Below are positions 36,318-48,340 of a stretch of DNA of 64,000 nucleotides, piece after piece; within the stretch, counting starts at the first letter, position 1, and the number at the start of each line of letters is the position of its first letter. The translations under genes and the position numbers were made by a program. A model generated the notes under the pieces. That model was not told where the DNA came from. It worked only from the letters and a program-made list of their open reading frames with translations, and made no database searches. The DNA comes from Nymphaea colorata. Lineage: Eukaryota > Streptophyta > Magnoliopsida > Nymphaeales > Nymphaeaceae. The stretch is from NCBI RefSeq assembly GCF_008831285.2, contig NW_022204608.1, positions 1 through 64,000 on the forward strand, in the 5' to 3' direction.

Positions 36318-38532
36318 ATGCCTGCCCAAGATAAGCATCAAGGACATGTAGAGCAAGGTCAAATAGCGACGGACCACACATAAAAAATATAATTACGAGG
36401 AGAACTGCCCTGATAATGATCCCAACCATAACCAAGAGATCAAGATTACCTCGCCATTCTATTAGAGGATGCATCACAAGGAAAAGTGTGAATGCCAGTA
36501 CCACAGAATGAAGAAAGTTATGCTCATCAATAAAAAAATAGAAAGGAAAAAACAGATAACCATCACCGATGAACCTCATCCCCACCTGGAAAGAATCTCC
36601 ATCAAGGAAAAAGAGGCAATCATCGAGTTCACCAATAGAGTCTCCAAGATAAAACTTATCTCTCCCAATAAATTACTTGAACCTTTGCAAAACGCACCCC
36701 AGAATAGAGTAGAAATGGAAAATGAAGTTTACATCAATATCAATAATATCGGGGAATCGAAGTCAAAGAGCATAAATAAATTACCCACCAGAAAGACGTT
36801 TAAAAGTCTCAAGTATAAACCCATCATGGAGGTAATGGATGAAGTAGCCAATAGTAGGATCGATGCGCTTAATGAAGAGTACATACAACTGATAAGCCAT
36901 AGACTGGAGAACTAGAAATTCAAGCAAAAATATCTCAAAACTTTATTTGGATTCATCAAGATGAAATCGAATCAGAATAAGCTTTATATGTATAACTCTA
37001 AGGCCTATCTTCAAAACTCCTTGAATATGCTTCTCAACCATTACTCCATGAACAAGTTGCTGGATTATTAAAAGTTAAACGAGGATGAAATTAACGAAAT
37101 TGCTTACTTTATGAATTGCTTTCCTGATAAAGTGAAAGATATTTTGCACAATCTTGGAAGAGCAGTATCGGAAATGGAGAGAACTTTGGCTGAGATTAGG
37201 GTCAAAAGAAAAAAATCAGATGAAGAAAATAACAAATAAAACTAGTCACATATATACATCGACCACGACCATGAACACTGTGATGAACTTCAAAGGACAC
37301 AGTAATAATCGTTTAAACACGATAGAATTAGTGGAACTTTAGAACAAAGCATTTACAAAAACCTTCAAACGGTTGATAGTTGCTTCCCCTAGGATGAAGG
37401 TAATAACAACAATTCAGCAGTCAACATAGCTCCGCATCTGCAATTCAACAACGATAATTAATCCAGCATGCTCAGGAATAGTCACAAGGAAAAGTATAAC
37501 ACTCTTCGTTCCTCCAGTAGAAAACTTAATGAACTTATTTCGAATAACACATCATCCAAAAAGGATTTGATTGAGAATAGATCAGGCCATCAAAATGATG
37601 AACCAGATATAAGGAAAAGCATTAGAGCAAGCCAAAAAAATCAAGAAATGCTAAACAGAAGTTTAAGATCGACTGTCCTCGGAATCGTTGATTAGATAGA
37701 AAAAGACACCAGGTTCACTAAGAAGAAGCATACAACTAAGCTGAAAAAGGCAAAATTAAAATCAAAATTCACATAATTTGACTAAAAATACAGTGGAATC
37801 GAATATTAAAAATTCATAACCAAAAAGAGCTTTCAAAACTTGATCAGTGATGTCGAAAGATTGGACCAAAATGATGCAGAAAGGGCTCTCATTATGTTCA
37901 AATAGCTAAATGTTGAAAGCTTCCTTGATAACCACGAAAAGATATAATAACTTGTGAAGACTTTTAAACCACTTTTCAATGAAAAATCACTTCATTTCTT
38001 TCTGAGGGAAATCGTTATGGTCAGAGATAAGAGATACATATAAAAACTAGAAAGATAGCTTGACGATATGCTTCAAGAGATAAAAAAGAATGACCCCAGA
38101 AGTGAATGCTTAGATTTTTTCTAAATAAAACCTGAGAAAAAAGTCCCCTCCTATATGAATAAAATGGTGAAATGCAAGTAATTCAAGGTAGATAAGGAGT
38201 AGACAATCAACCATATCAAATACTTTGAAGCTTAGGAGCAAATATAACGCCATAAGACACAAGAATAGTCAATCAAGATGTACCTATAACAAGTGGAATT
38301 ACGTGGAATCCGATTTGACTCAATCGATCCAGCAAGAAGTGCCGTTATTACTCATTCAAAATCCCCAAAGAAATAATTATATGCTGCTAAAAGCTCCAAC
38401 CTACCTGACATATCAGATCAAAAGAAAATTCTTAGATACATGAAATCAAAACATGAAGGAACATTCAACTTCCTAGCCAGCGAATTTGAGACTATCTGCA
38501 GGTCGCTATAGAAGGAAAAGGAACATGTTTGA
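36318..38532 (+). CDS. Hypothetical charged protein, about 738 aa
   Basis: Starts MPAQDKHQGHVEQGQIATDH; after a run-of-A frame slip near 36,390 a very long frame follows, open only with UAR as Glu. Features: basic/acidic linker regions, Asn/Ser-rich low complexity (residues ~320-430), and helical stretches (FITKKSFQNLISDVERLD, LREIVMVRDKRYIEKLE). No family recognised and no membrane segment seen. Ends TGA 38530-38532 after SLEKEKEHV, 52 bases before the stop codon of the EF-G gene on the other strand. Confidence 0.65.
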
Positions 38533-38584
38533 TGGTATTTTATTTAATATTGATGTTTGATTTCATAATGATATAGACAAGCAA

Positions 38585-40768
38585 TCATAAATCCTTCTCT
38601 TTTCTCTTGGCTTTGTACTTCTCAATTGCGATCTTGGCATCGTGGACTGGCATGGGTGTGTGTTTTTTGTATTCCATTGAGAATTATCCTTCTCCTGAGG
38701 TTAATCCTCTCAACTCCATGGCGTATCCGAACATCTCGCGAAGAGGGACATCGGCTCTCAGGCAGAAGAGGTCTCCTCTTGTTTCAGTTTCGTGATGGAT
38801 CCTCTTCTCTTGAGGATGCCAGCCATGACTCCCTGGTAGATATCCTTGTTGACGTTGATTTCAACGTCCATCAAAGGCTCAAGTACCTGCTGGTTTGCTC
38901 CTTGCATAGCCTTGTGGAAAGCGTATCTGGTTGCGATGGCAAAGGCGTTGGCTGAAGAATCGACAACGTGAGTGGCTCCATCTTCCAAGACGAAGCGGGT
39001 GTTAATGACGGGATAGCCTGTTTGGGGACCTTTCTGAACGATTTCCATGAAAGCTTTACCAACAGCAGTAACGTACTCAGGAGGAATGTTGGTTCCGACC
39101 ACCTTGCTGACGAACTAGCAGCGAGTTTCATTGCCTTCAGGATCGATAGGCTCGATGTATCCAATGACTCTGGCGTACTGTCCAGCGCCACCGGTTTGCT
39201 TCTTATGCAAGTAGTCAAAGTTTTGCCTTTGGAGGATGGTTTCTCTATAGTTGACTCCAGGCTGACCGGTAGAGCATTGAACTCCGAATTATCTGTTGAT
39301 TCTTTCGACGTAGATTTGAAGATGCAGCTCTCCCATTCCGCTAATAATCATCTCTTCGGATTCCTTGTCAACGTTGACTGTGAAGGTGGGATCTTCTCTC
39401 TTGAACTTGGACAGAGCCTTTTCGAGCTTGACTGCACCGTCGTGCTTGGCTGGCTTGATGGTGAGACTCATGACGGGGTCAGGCACAAACATACTCTGGC
39501 ATCTGACTGGGAAACTGTTATCGGCTTGTGAGAGGGTATCTCCGGTGGAGCAGTCCACGCCAAAGATGGCGAAGATGTCACCGGCTTTAACGGTGTCGAT
39601 TTATTCCATATTGTTTGCGTGCATCTTGACGATTCTTGACACTTTGAGCTTCTTTCCCAACTTGTCATTCCATACGAACTCGCCTTTCTTCAGCTTTCCT
39701 TGGTAGACTCTGATGTAAGTCAGCTGGCCGAACTTGCTTTCTTCCAGCTTGAAGACATACCCAACGAATGGCTTTTTTTCGTCAGTTATTAACTCGACCA
39801 TCTCTTCCTTCTTGTCCTTGTTCAAGATATATCCGTAGTTCTTTTTATCGAGGGGTGAGGGGAGGTACTTGAGAACTCCATCCAAGGCAAGCTGGACTCC
39901 TTTATTCTTGTAGGCGGATCCCATGAAGACTGGGATAAACTTGCGTTAGAGGGTATACTGTCTAATCTTTTGCTAGATTAGCTCTGCACTTGGTACTTTT
40001 TCCTCCAAGAACATTTCTTCAAGCTCTGGGTCGAGGTTTGCCAGTTGACCAACCAACTCAGTATGCTTTTCTTGGATGATTTTTTCGAACTCTGCAGGGA
40101 CGTTTTCCTCTCTGATGTTTTATCCGTTTGCGCCGTCGAAATAGTAGGCTTTCTTTTTGATGATATCAATCAAGCCTCTCAATCTATCGTCTTCTCCGAT
40201 GGACTTGTACAGCTGCGCAGCAAATACCCAATTTTTCTCTAGCTGAATGGATGCACTCCATGGGTTGGCTCCCATTCTGTCCAGTTTGTTGACGAAGATG
40301 ATTCTTGGGACATTGTAACGAATCATTTGCTTGTTGACAGTGAGAGTTTGAGGCTGGATGCCGCCCACTCCGCACAGGATGAGGATGGCTCCGTCCAAGA
40401 CCCTCAACGCACGCTCGACTTCAATCGTAAAATCGACGTGTCCAGGAGTATCGATGAGGTTGATGTTATGACCTCTCCACTTGAGATGCGTGGCTGCTGA
40501 CTGGATGGTGATCCCTTTTCCCTTTCCAGCTCCATGAAGTCCATAGTGGCTCCGACGGAGTCCGACCCTTTGACCTCATGAATGGAGTTGATCTTTCCCG
40601 CATAGAAGAGCACACGCTATGAGAAAGTGGTCTTTCCCGAGTCGATGTGGCTGAGATACCGATGTTTCTGATCTTTTAGAATTGGCTGAGGGCGCTGAAG
40701 GATGCGGTAAGGCATTTGGAGAGACCCCAAGCTCCGTGGTTGAGCACTGGGTTGAGGAACTTTAGCAT
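38585..40768 (-). CDS. GFM1: Mitochondrial elongation factor G1
   Basis: About 727 residues. The first ~30 residues ([20 protein letters not shown]) look like a mitochondrial presequence. GTPase motifs: [19 protein letters not shown] (G1), [20 protein letters not shown] (G3), [11 protein letters not shown] (G4); then [19 protein letters not shown], domain II ([18 protein letters not shown]), domain III ([18 protein letters not shown]) and C-terminal domains ([19 protein letters not shown]). The length and insertion pattern match mitochondrial EF-G1 rather than cytosolic eEF2. It catalyses ribosome translocation in mitochondria. Single-base losses near 40,655, 40,520, 39,300, 39,180 and 38,790 sit within invariant motifs and are attributed to sequencing. 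Confidence 0.93.
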
Positions 40769-40927
40769 CACAGAATTAAAATTTATTAAGAAAATTTCAA
40801 CAATGGGGTCATTGAATAATGAGCTTATTATCCCGCCAAGAAATTAATTATTAGCTGACGATTGGACAGTAGAGGGCTTGTCTTTAACTTTTCTTATTTA
40901 AATCACCTTTAAAATATAATAATACTA

Positions 40928-41485
40928 ATGAAGGATAAATATCGTCAATAGTCATCAGAAAAAAAATGGATAGCAAATGAATTATTTGATGAATAAACAA
41001 TCCTTCTCCCAAAAATCGCTCACAATTGCAAAGATATCCATCCATCATATTTTCTTATAGTCAAAGGCCAACTCCAATATAAAATTGAGAAATAAGAGGC
41101 TTATTTTAACTCATTTGATTTTGCCATATACCGATAAGAAAATAATTAAGTTGACGTGAAACTAAATGTTTCTAAGTTTGATTCATTATGCTTATGCTAC
41201 TTAATAATTAATAAATCTCAATTTTAATCAAGAGACCGCCCAAACATTCAAATCACACTCCAAGGACCTCCATAATGCAGGCCAGCCATTTGCTTTTGAA
41301 TCGCTACCTATTTTCAATATTTAAAAACGCGTCCCCATTAAAATAGCTAAATTCCAAATCATATCCATGGGGGCTCTTATGGCTTATCCTTTTGATTTCT
41401 ATATCTCTCAGCAGCCCAATCTGCTTATGACCTGTGGAATATTTAAGAAGCCACAGTATTCATATTATATTTCTTAATCTATGAT
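40928..41485 (+). CDS. Hypothetical protein, about 185 aa
   Basis: Starts MKDKYRQESSEKKWIANELF; the frame is open to 41,299 and a second frame continues with similar quality (SKDLHNAGQPFAFESLPIF, GALMAYPFDFYISQQPN) to about 41,485. One frame break near 41,270 is needed. The alternating beta-like composition in the middle (YFLIVKGQLQYKIEKEEAYF) is unlike the coiled-coil genes nearby. No family recognised. Confidence 0.45.
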
Positions 41486-41502
41486 GTAATTAAATCATAT
41501 AA

Positions 41503-41800
41503 ATGCAAGAAGACGACTTCTACCCACACAAACTTCCCAAATACGCAAAAATTCTTTGGAGGTATGGCATCCATCTATTCTAGAAAAGAATGCCTTACAA
41601 ACTTGTTATATAGCAGTCCTTTCCATAGGAAAGCTCAAAAATAATGGGCATTAAGCTTCCACGGCCAAGCTGATAATAAAAAAGTACAAGTCTGAAGGGA
41701 CTTACTTCTAGAGAAAAATAGATAAAAAGAAACGGCTGGAGAATCAAGAAACCCACCATAAAACAAAAATATAAGAAGTTAGGATAATACCTAATATAAA
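41503..41800 (+). CDS. Small hypothetical protein, about 100 aa
   Basis: Starts MQEDDFYPHKLPKYAKILWR and continues IHLFEKRMPYKLVIEQSF, then basic sequence (KKYKSEGTYFERKIDKKKR). A frame break near 41,670 is needed and the end is not resolved. No family recognised. Confidence 0.4.
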
Positions 41801-42148
41801 ACCGACAATAACCTGCAAAACGAGATCAGTCAAGAGGAGAACCCTGCTATGTCATGCAAAGCGGACTATTCTATTTTCCGTTGTGTTTTTATGGTTTGCC
41901 AATGATAATTTTATAATAGCTAATTTCATATCATTTCTTTCTAATACTGCATTAAGAAACCCTTAGAATGACTTCAGCTAAGCTTTTATCCATTCTCATA
42001 TGATTCAGAGAAAACCTAATGATTTTAAGAAAATAAGAAAAATAAAGGATTATCATATCACAGTTTTAGAATGCCCTCATTTTGCTTATTTAAATCTTTA
42101 AAATGACGACTCAAATTTTTCATGTATTCGGTCCTGTCATGAGTATTT
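41801..42148. other. Unassigned stretch
   Basis: About 350 bases between a poorly resolved plus-strand gene end and a minus-strand stop. One plus-strand frame stays free of TGA through this stretch but lacks coding character. Nothing else seen. Confidence 0.4.
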
Positions 42149-44623
42149 TCAACTTTCTTTGTATTGTTTTAACGTATGGACCTCTATAGCTTTCGACTGA
42201 ACAAACGATTGCGAGTCTTAACCAGCATTTGAGTTGTAAGCTCATTGGGATGGATGATTCGAGGTTATTAGGAGATTTGGAGTCCATACGACTTCTAATT
42301 ATTGAGAAGATGATACGTTTCTAATCACGTATCTCTCACTCATCGATGAGGCCTACCTTGAAGGTAATTTCATGATCTGGTTGCTACTATAACGCTGAGA
42401 GTAAAGCTATTCCTATCTTGTTGGTTTTCTCTCAGTCTCAAGGCCAAGTCTTGATCATTTTTCCCCTTTTACTTTTCGATAGTATGTGATGGATTAGTTT
42501 AGTGATGTTGTAATTTATCGAGGATTTATATGCGTAATAGACCCGATTATCGTAGCGGATGGGTGATGATACATAGGTGAGGCATGCCATCTTGAAGAAT
42601 TAGTTGTAATAATTGGGATTTCCAGAGCAGGACAGCATTCTTACTATAGTCCTACGACTGATCGATTTATTTTTTTTCATATGCCTACCTAATCTCATCT
42701 CTATGCTTTATCTAACTCCGAGAGCGTGATTCCCTGCGGTCCTTCTCGTCTTGCTTTTCTATCTCATTAAAACAAGCATAGCATCGTGAATCTCCCTCAT
42801 CGCCAGTCTCAAGTCTTGAATTATTCTTTTAATGAGTTCATATTGCCATCCATTTTGGTGGAAAATTATTGATTTGACTTGGATTAAAGCTGGAAGTTTA
42901 GATTAAGCTCGGTAAATGAGTTGTAGAGACTATTAAGAGTTTTTAGAGTTTTATTGATCTTTTTTAGAAGATATCCATGTTTTAAATGTATTTCTTTGAG
43001 TCATTGATTTACAATTATATTTTTCCTTTAGTATCTCGCAAAAGATCTATCTGTAGCTGGTGCCTTTGGAGCATCACTTTAAAGGACTACTTTTTTCAAT
43101 ACTTCCGTATCTCCTTCATCAATCCCTTGGAAATCCTATTCCACTTTGACGTTGCAAGATGCTATTCTTTCTTTTAATGACTCAACAACTATATGTTGAT
43201 TCCTTCTTCATCAGCTGCTATTTTTTAAGCTTGAATACCAGTTTTATTGCTCTTTTATGCGCCTATTTTATCAGCTGCAAGTTACCCTTTGCTGATTATG
43301 ATACCCTTCTCTATTCAAAGTTTTATTGAGTATCTCTTCGATGAGTTGATTGTAGCGATTGTAGTAGTAAATCGATATATTTTTATGTATTTTTCAGGAA
43401 GAATGTGGTGTGCGTACTCATTGATTTGGGTGAAGCTGACAACAGGCTGAATGACTTAAATTTTGAACTCCAAATTATCAATTCTGATGATCTGTTCATT
43501 GACCAAGCTTTAAAACTTGCTTAGTATCTTCTCATAAGCTCCCATTCGCAGCATCTACTCTCTCATATGAACCACATGACCACCATTTATCTACGTGGCC
43601 GTCTTTATCTCCTTTATCGATTCATAAAACTCCATCAATCTTTCATCAAGACGGTGGTTTGCTTCTTTGACTATCGATTCGTTCAATTGTATCTTTTTGG
43701 TCGACAGTTCGTGCTGGGATTTGAGATTGTCAATTTCGATCTGAATGCTGCTTATCTCTTTGTTGATGATATCGAAATTGTCAAAGACGTTTGCGTGACT
43801 GTCAATTATCTTTTTGCTCAGGTTATTGAACTCATCCTTAACATATGACTTGAAGTCGTTTATACCGTTTAAAACCTCAGTTGACTCCTATAGACGCTGG
43901 TCTAAGACTTTCGCTTTGGAGTTGATATAATCTAAAGGTATTCAATCTTATGTTCAAGCTATCTGATAAGTACAGTTTGTTTTTAGAACTTTTCATCGAT
44001 ATTTTTAAAGATTCCCTCTTTGAAAATATCCTCATCGTTATTGATCATCATCGTTATTTGCTAAATCTTATGTTTTCCTCTCGGGTAGCCTACTGCAATT
44101 TCGATATGGATGTGCTGTTGCTCATCACTCTCTTCTCAAGCGGATGCAATATTTATGCAATTATCTATCGAACCTTGGTCTGTACTTCGAACCATTAAAT
44201 TCCTTTAAAATTCTCTTCTTGTCGCTACTCATGAGTTATATTATTAATAGTTTTATAACATCATGCTAAGCATAGGAAAGTAATATATCATATAGATCTT
44301 CCTCTATTCGACCGCTATTTTTTTACTATAGGAATCGTCGTTGTAATTTCATCCGCTGTCTTTTGTACTTTTTCTATGCCTCTTCGACCAGGATCTGGGC
44401 CTCGACCGATAGCGCCTCAACTCGATCACTCTTTCCCTGAGATACTAATTTTCCTCCAAGGCTCCACGAGGGCATCCCTGAGTGACTCTTGCTCCATCTA
44501 TATTTCAAATTCAGTGGGAAACGACTCGGGCTTGGTAAGGGGACTGTGCTTGGTGGGGTGGTCATTGTACTAAGGGTGAGACTTTTTTGCGATCATTTTG
44601 CGCTTCGAGGGTTTTGAAAGCAT
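42149..44623 (-). CDS. Long coiled-coil protein, unknown
   Basis: About 825 codons. Start MLSKPSKRKMIAKKSHPEYN; then helical charged sequence throughout (EEAEKKYKRQRMKLQRRFLE, NEFNNLSKKIIDSHANV-like segments, DNLKSQHELSTKKIQLNESI, VKEANHRLDERLMEFYESI). The C-terminal third is mixed (ACLTYVSSPIRYDNRVYYAY) and ends VHTLKQYKES before TGA 42149-42151. Several frame breaks make the exact sequence uncertain. Probably a cytoskeletal or ciliary structural protein; this rests only on the coil character. Confidence 0.5.
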
Positions 44624-44788
44624 ATTTGTTATATATATATACTAATATTTGGGGTTTAAGGACGGTTGAGCGGTAAATATTAGAATATAAAAACACTCAT
44701 CAATATGAATAAGCTTCTCCTGTATTTGACCAGTCACAGTTCCTTAAATTTGATGAACGATAAGCGAAAATGCAAAAAGCATAAAGAA

Positions 44789-46920
44789 TCATTATTAATC
44801 AACCTCGCCTTCAAATTCCTCGCATTATTTCTCCGCAGCCTAGACAAGCTCATCGACAGTTCTTCTTTTGGAAAATCGTAAAGGGAGTCATAGACTAGGA
44901 ACATTTTATTTGTTTAGAATGTGCTTCCTGGGGTGAATTTCGTCTTCCTTCGGTGTTTGGAGGCGGAAAGATTGGATCAATAGCTACTTTTATTGCATTC
45001 TCGATCATAGGAGGGATGACTTCCCGAGGACGTTTCCATCCACCTAAAGGCAAGGATTTGAATTGGCTTCAATTAAGTAAGGATTCAACTTATCGTCAAG
45101 CATAAAGTCTAAGCCGAAAATCTATATAAAAAGATTTTACTTCAAAAGTAAACTCCTTATGGTGAGGATTGATTTTGCGAGCAACTGATATTATCAAATC
45201 TGTTGCAATGGTCTTTATCTTATCGTATACAGGCTTGAACTTATATTATGTATTGGCTTAGATGTATCTTTACAGTTCTGCAAAGGAAATCTTATTAAAA
45301 TTTTAGAATTTTCCATACTATTCTCCTTTTTTCTGAATGGCGTCGTTGGTCAGATGGATAAGTTTGTTATCCAAATTTTTCAAAGTGTATTCTTTGCTGG
45401 TTGTCCGAACATACCCCTACTCATACCAATATCCCTTGATGATTCCATTCACACAAGTGATCAAGATGTAGCATCTGATGTCGAACTTACGCTTGTTATA
45501 TAAAAATGGATTTTCCATGTACTTTTGAATGATTACGTACGTCCGTTTCCACATTTTTGGCCTAGGAGTGATCGAATCTCCGAAAGAGTGCTCATCACTT
45601 GTATCCCATTTCCTCGATTCGAGTTCTATCCTGGTTTGCATATCCAAATATTGTTACTTGTTTCTGATTTTTATTCTTGGAAGCCAGATTCTCATAGTAT
45701 GTGGTAAATCTTTGGAACTCAGGATCGTTAACGCCTTTAGTGATCAAGAATGTTAAGGGAATCACATCAAGACATCTTTTTGCAATCTTAATAAAGGTAT
45801 ACTTACTTTTCATAGTATTTGACATCGAGAGGAAAAGTAGTTTTTTTGAATGTAAAAACAAGCAGCCTGGAATATGGTTGACTATCTTTCTCTCTGCGTT
45901 CCTTGGAAGAACTCAAGCTACATATCTTTTGTGTTTTTTAGCAAATTTCTTCAAAAGAATTTTTGCCTAATTTGCTGTTAAAGATGAGATAGTTTTAATT
46001 CAGAATAGAGTCATCGAACTTGGAGTAAACATGAGTATTTTTTCCGATAATTTTACTAAAATTAGCATATTTCTTTTAACATTTTTCTTTGATTTCCTTG
46101 TTTGTCGTTTTGATATTGAGGTGAAACTCTTTGAACTCAGTTTTGCATGGCTTGTGCTGGTTGTTTCCCAGCAAGTTGATAGACTTGTTTCTCTTCCATT
46201 AGGTCCATACCAAATTGCAACTATCGATCTCGTTTGTATTCTTGAATGACCACCAAGGCCTATTTTTGAGGATGCTCTTCACCAAAAGACCATTGTTTCC
46301 TTTACAAATGCAGGCCTTATAGAGCACTTCCTCCTAGGGAGGGATGATCAGTTGGTTCGTTAGATTAATCGTGAATAGAAATTCTTTATATTGAATGTAG
46401 TTGTTAAACTTCTTTGCGTCCATCTTGTTCTTGCTCGGCTCTTCTTGAGAATATTTGGGATCTAATGTGTCCTCCGTTTGGTGTAGCTTGGCCTGCTGGG
46501 GACGGTTTTATAAATCGATTTTTAGACATCTCTGTTTGGAGCCTTTTTGAGGCTTGTGTGGTTATAACTGTATATGTCCTTGTTTGACGATATTTCAGGC
46601 AGAAGGTTGCCTCCAGCCTCCACTTATTCAATCTTGTCCTCGTTAATAGTGGTGTCATTGTCAACGAAAATATTGGGATAACTTTTCGTATACGGCGTGG
46701 ATACTTCTTGAGGAGTGAGGTAAATCTTTTTCTTCTCTTTGGGTGCGTCAGTGTAGTGCGGGACTTCCTGTATCAAGAACTTGTTGGGTGGTACGATTCT
46801 ATTCTTTTTTGTTTTGAAGTCATTGCTAATGACGCTGTTGATTTCCCTGCCATCGACCTTCAGGAAGTTGAGCTAATGCGTGATTTAGTCTATTTTAGTA
46901 CTGAACTTTTCCCTTCCCAT
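44789..46920 (-). CDS. Tubulin tyrosine ligase-like (TTLL) enzyme
   Basis: About 703 residues. The N-terminal ~170 are a low-complexity extension (MGREKFSTKIDEITHEL...). The TTL domain follows: ACICKGNNGLLVKSILKNRP with WW, the ATP-grasp signature NIWICKPGENSNRGNGIQVM, QKYMENPFLYNKRKFDIRCY, YWYEEGYVRTTSKEYTL, IHLTNDAIQKK, and the C-terminal DDKLNPYLIEANSNPCL with acidic tail ending GEVDEE. TTLL enzymes add Glu or Gly chains to tubulin tails in cilia. The Glu in KPGENSNRG and in EEGYVRT are encoded by TAG. A 20-nt intron lies at 45787-45806. Several one-base frame breaks. A fragment of its 5' part recurs in the downstream array. Confidence 0.9.
45787..45806 (-). other. Intron, 20 nt, in the TTLL gene
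   Basis: gtaagtatacctttattaag on the minus strand, after the codons for DVKYYE. Canonical GTAAG donor. The downstream frame needs one additional base correction, so support is by splice-site pattern and length as well as by frame. Confidence 0.75.
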
Positions 46921-47113
46921 CCGATGGTACTTTCCTGCTTCCTGCTTATTCTATCGAACCTTAGCCACCTATAGCTGTTCCTTCCCGAGCAGGAGAGTAG
47001 ATAATACTATGAACTAGTTTCGATGCTGGCGTGTGCTCTTTATCGAGGGATTGTGCATAACTCAGAAAGAAAATACAATCGATGGACTGTTATATAATAT
47101 GGCTTATCGATCA

Positions 47114-47815
47114 TCAATTTATCTAATAAGTCTTTCCTGGCTTTATGATCCAGATGATGGCCAGGCAATTCGAGTGCGTGGTGGCTGGGGTTTAGAGGAG
47201 GGAAATTCCAAAGATGCTCATCGGGTGATACGCTGTGAGTTTTTAAGTAAGGATCGGCCAGAATTCCCCCCACGAACAGTCGCGGCTCACAATATTGCTT
47301 TCGAGTTTACTCCCTTTGCGGTAGGGGTGAACGGGGTTTTAAGCGGCTGACGCACAAAAGATTCCGGTGGAGTCAGAGTGTCCGAGTAAGGCTGAAATCG
47401 ATGTCAATTTGTCAATCCTAAATTCGTTCACTTTCTTGCAAAACTAATTGGCAATTTCATCCCAACTTCCTTTTCCTCTGTGAGTGACAACGAAGGGGTA
47501 TTTATAGCTTTCTTTAGACTTCAGCAATTCACGCTAATAGGTCTCTCTCATCTCCTAATACATTTTATTAACTTCATTCAGCCTTTAGCGTAATTTTTTC
47601 TATTCAGTCGAGGTGGTATTAAACGAAAGGTCAAGCTGCTACAGTATTGGAGTATGAACATATTTATAGTACTGCTCCGTTTTGTCCCCAAGCGGATCGT
47701 TGGAATCATTGCCATCAAAAGGGATTAAACTTAAGCCGAATTATAAGCATCTATGGATTAAACTCCTTGTTTAATCATAAGGCAATCGTTTCTTTGCTTT
47801 CAGTTCCTAAATCAT
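47114..47815 (-). CDS. Array gene F1 (short type, 233 aa)
   Basis: First member of an unrecognised gene family. An uninterrupted 234-codon frame with many UAR=Glu codons. N-terminal ~110 residues are helical and variable (MIELKAKKRLPYDETRSLI, STEEKKLRERLNEVNKMYEE). The C-terminal family domain has two similar halves: GKGSWDEIANEFCKKVN...TSISALLGHSDSTGIFCA and SRDCSWGEFWPILTEKL...MSIFGISLLETPATTHSN followed by CLAIIW. Ends KPGKTYEIN then TGA. No signal peptide or membrane segment, so probably cytosolic. Block R1 lies 47 bases upstream of the ATG. Function unknown. Confidence 0.85.
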
Positions 47816-47862
47816 CACCGTATCTTATGTTAATTTTATTAATATCAGCAAAGATTAATGCT

Positions 47863-48140
47863 TTATTAATACGCGAAAAAGGTAAAATGACGATATCGGC
47901 GACAGCTTGGCAGCGAACCGCCCAAGACTCCTCTCCTCCGCCTCCCACTGAGCACCGCAACCCATAAATGTTCGATCTACGGTTCTCCATTTTTGCACCT
48001 TCCCAAGACTCTCGGTATCATCTTCTGCTGGTCTCGGACTGTGGCCGCACCTGCAGCTTTTGGGGAGGAAGCGTTTTCGACTGGCTAGTAATGCGCTTCT
48101 GTAGGTCTTTCAACGGCCTTTTGATCCGCTATTTCCTTCA
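47863..48140 (-). repeat. R-block copy R1, upstream of F1
   Basis: About 280 bp nearly identical to nine other blocks in this window. On the minus strand it runs from the segment AGTAATGCGCTTC-complement side to TTTACCTTTTTCGCGTATTAA and ends just before the AT-rich leader of F1. GC content is higher than the surroundings. Two overlapping minus-strand frames are open through it in some copies, but copies differ by one-base indels. R1, R3 and R10 share a distal edge containing CAACGGCCTTTTGATCCGC; the other full copies have a different edge. Confidence 0.85.
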
Positions 48141-48260
48141 TCTTATATTGAATGTAGTTTTAAATTTCTTTACGCCCATCTTGTATTTGCTCAACCCTTG
48201 AGAGTATTTAGGATATAATGCCCTATGTTTAGTATAGCTTATCCTGCTGGGGACAGGTTA
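48141..48260 (-). pseudogene. Decayed fragment of the TTLL gene 5' region
   Basis: On the plus strand, ttatattgaatgtag...gcccatcttgt...gctcaacccttgagagtattt...agcttatcctgctgggg lines up with the TTLL gene at about 46,386-46,515 (ttatattgaatgtagttg...gtccatcttgttcttgctcgg...gcttggcctgctgggg). Same orientation, about three quarters identical by eye, with frame-breaking differences. It lies between the F2 stop and R1, mirroring the F1-TTLL neighbour order. Confidence 0.75.
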
Positions 48261-48340
48261 TCAACAGTCTTAATAATGTGTGATTTAGCAAAGAAAATAC
48301 AATCAATGTACTGTTATTTAATATGGCAAAAGATGAATGA

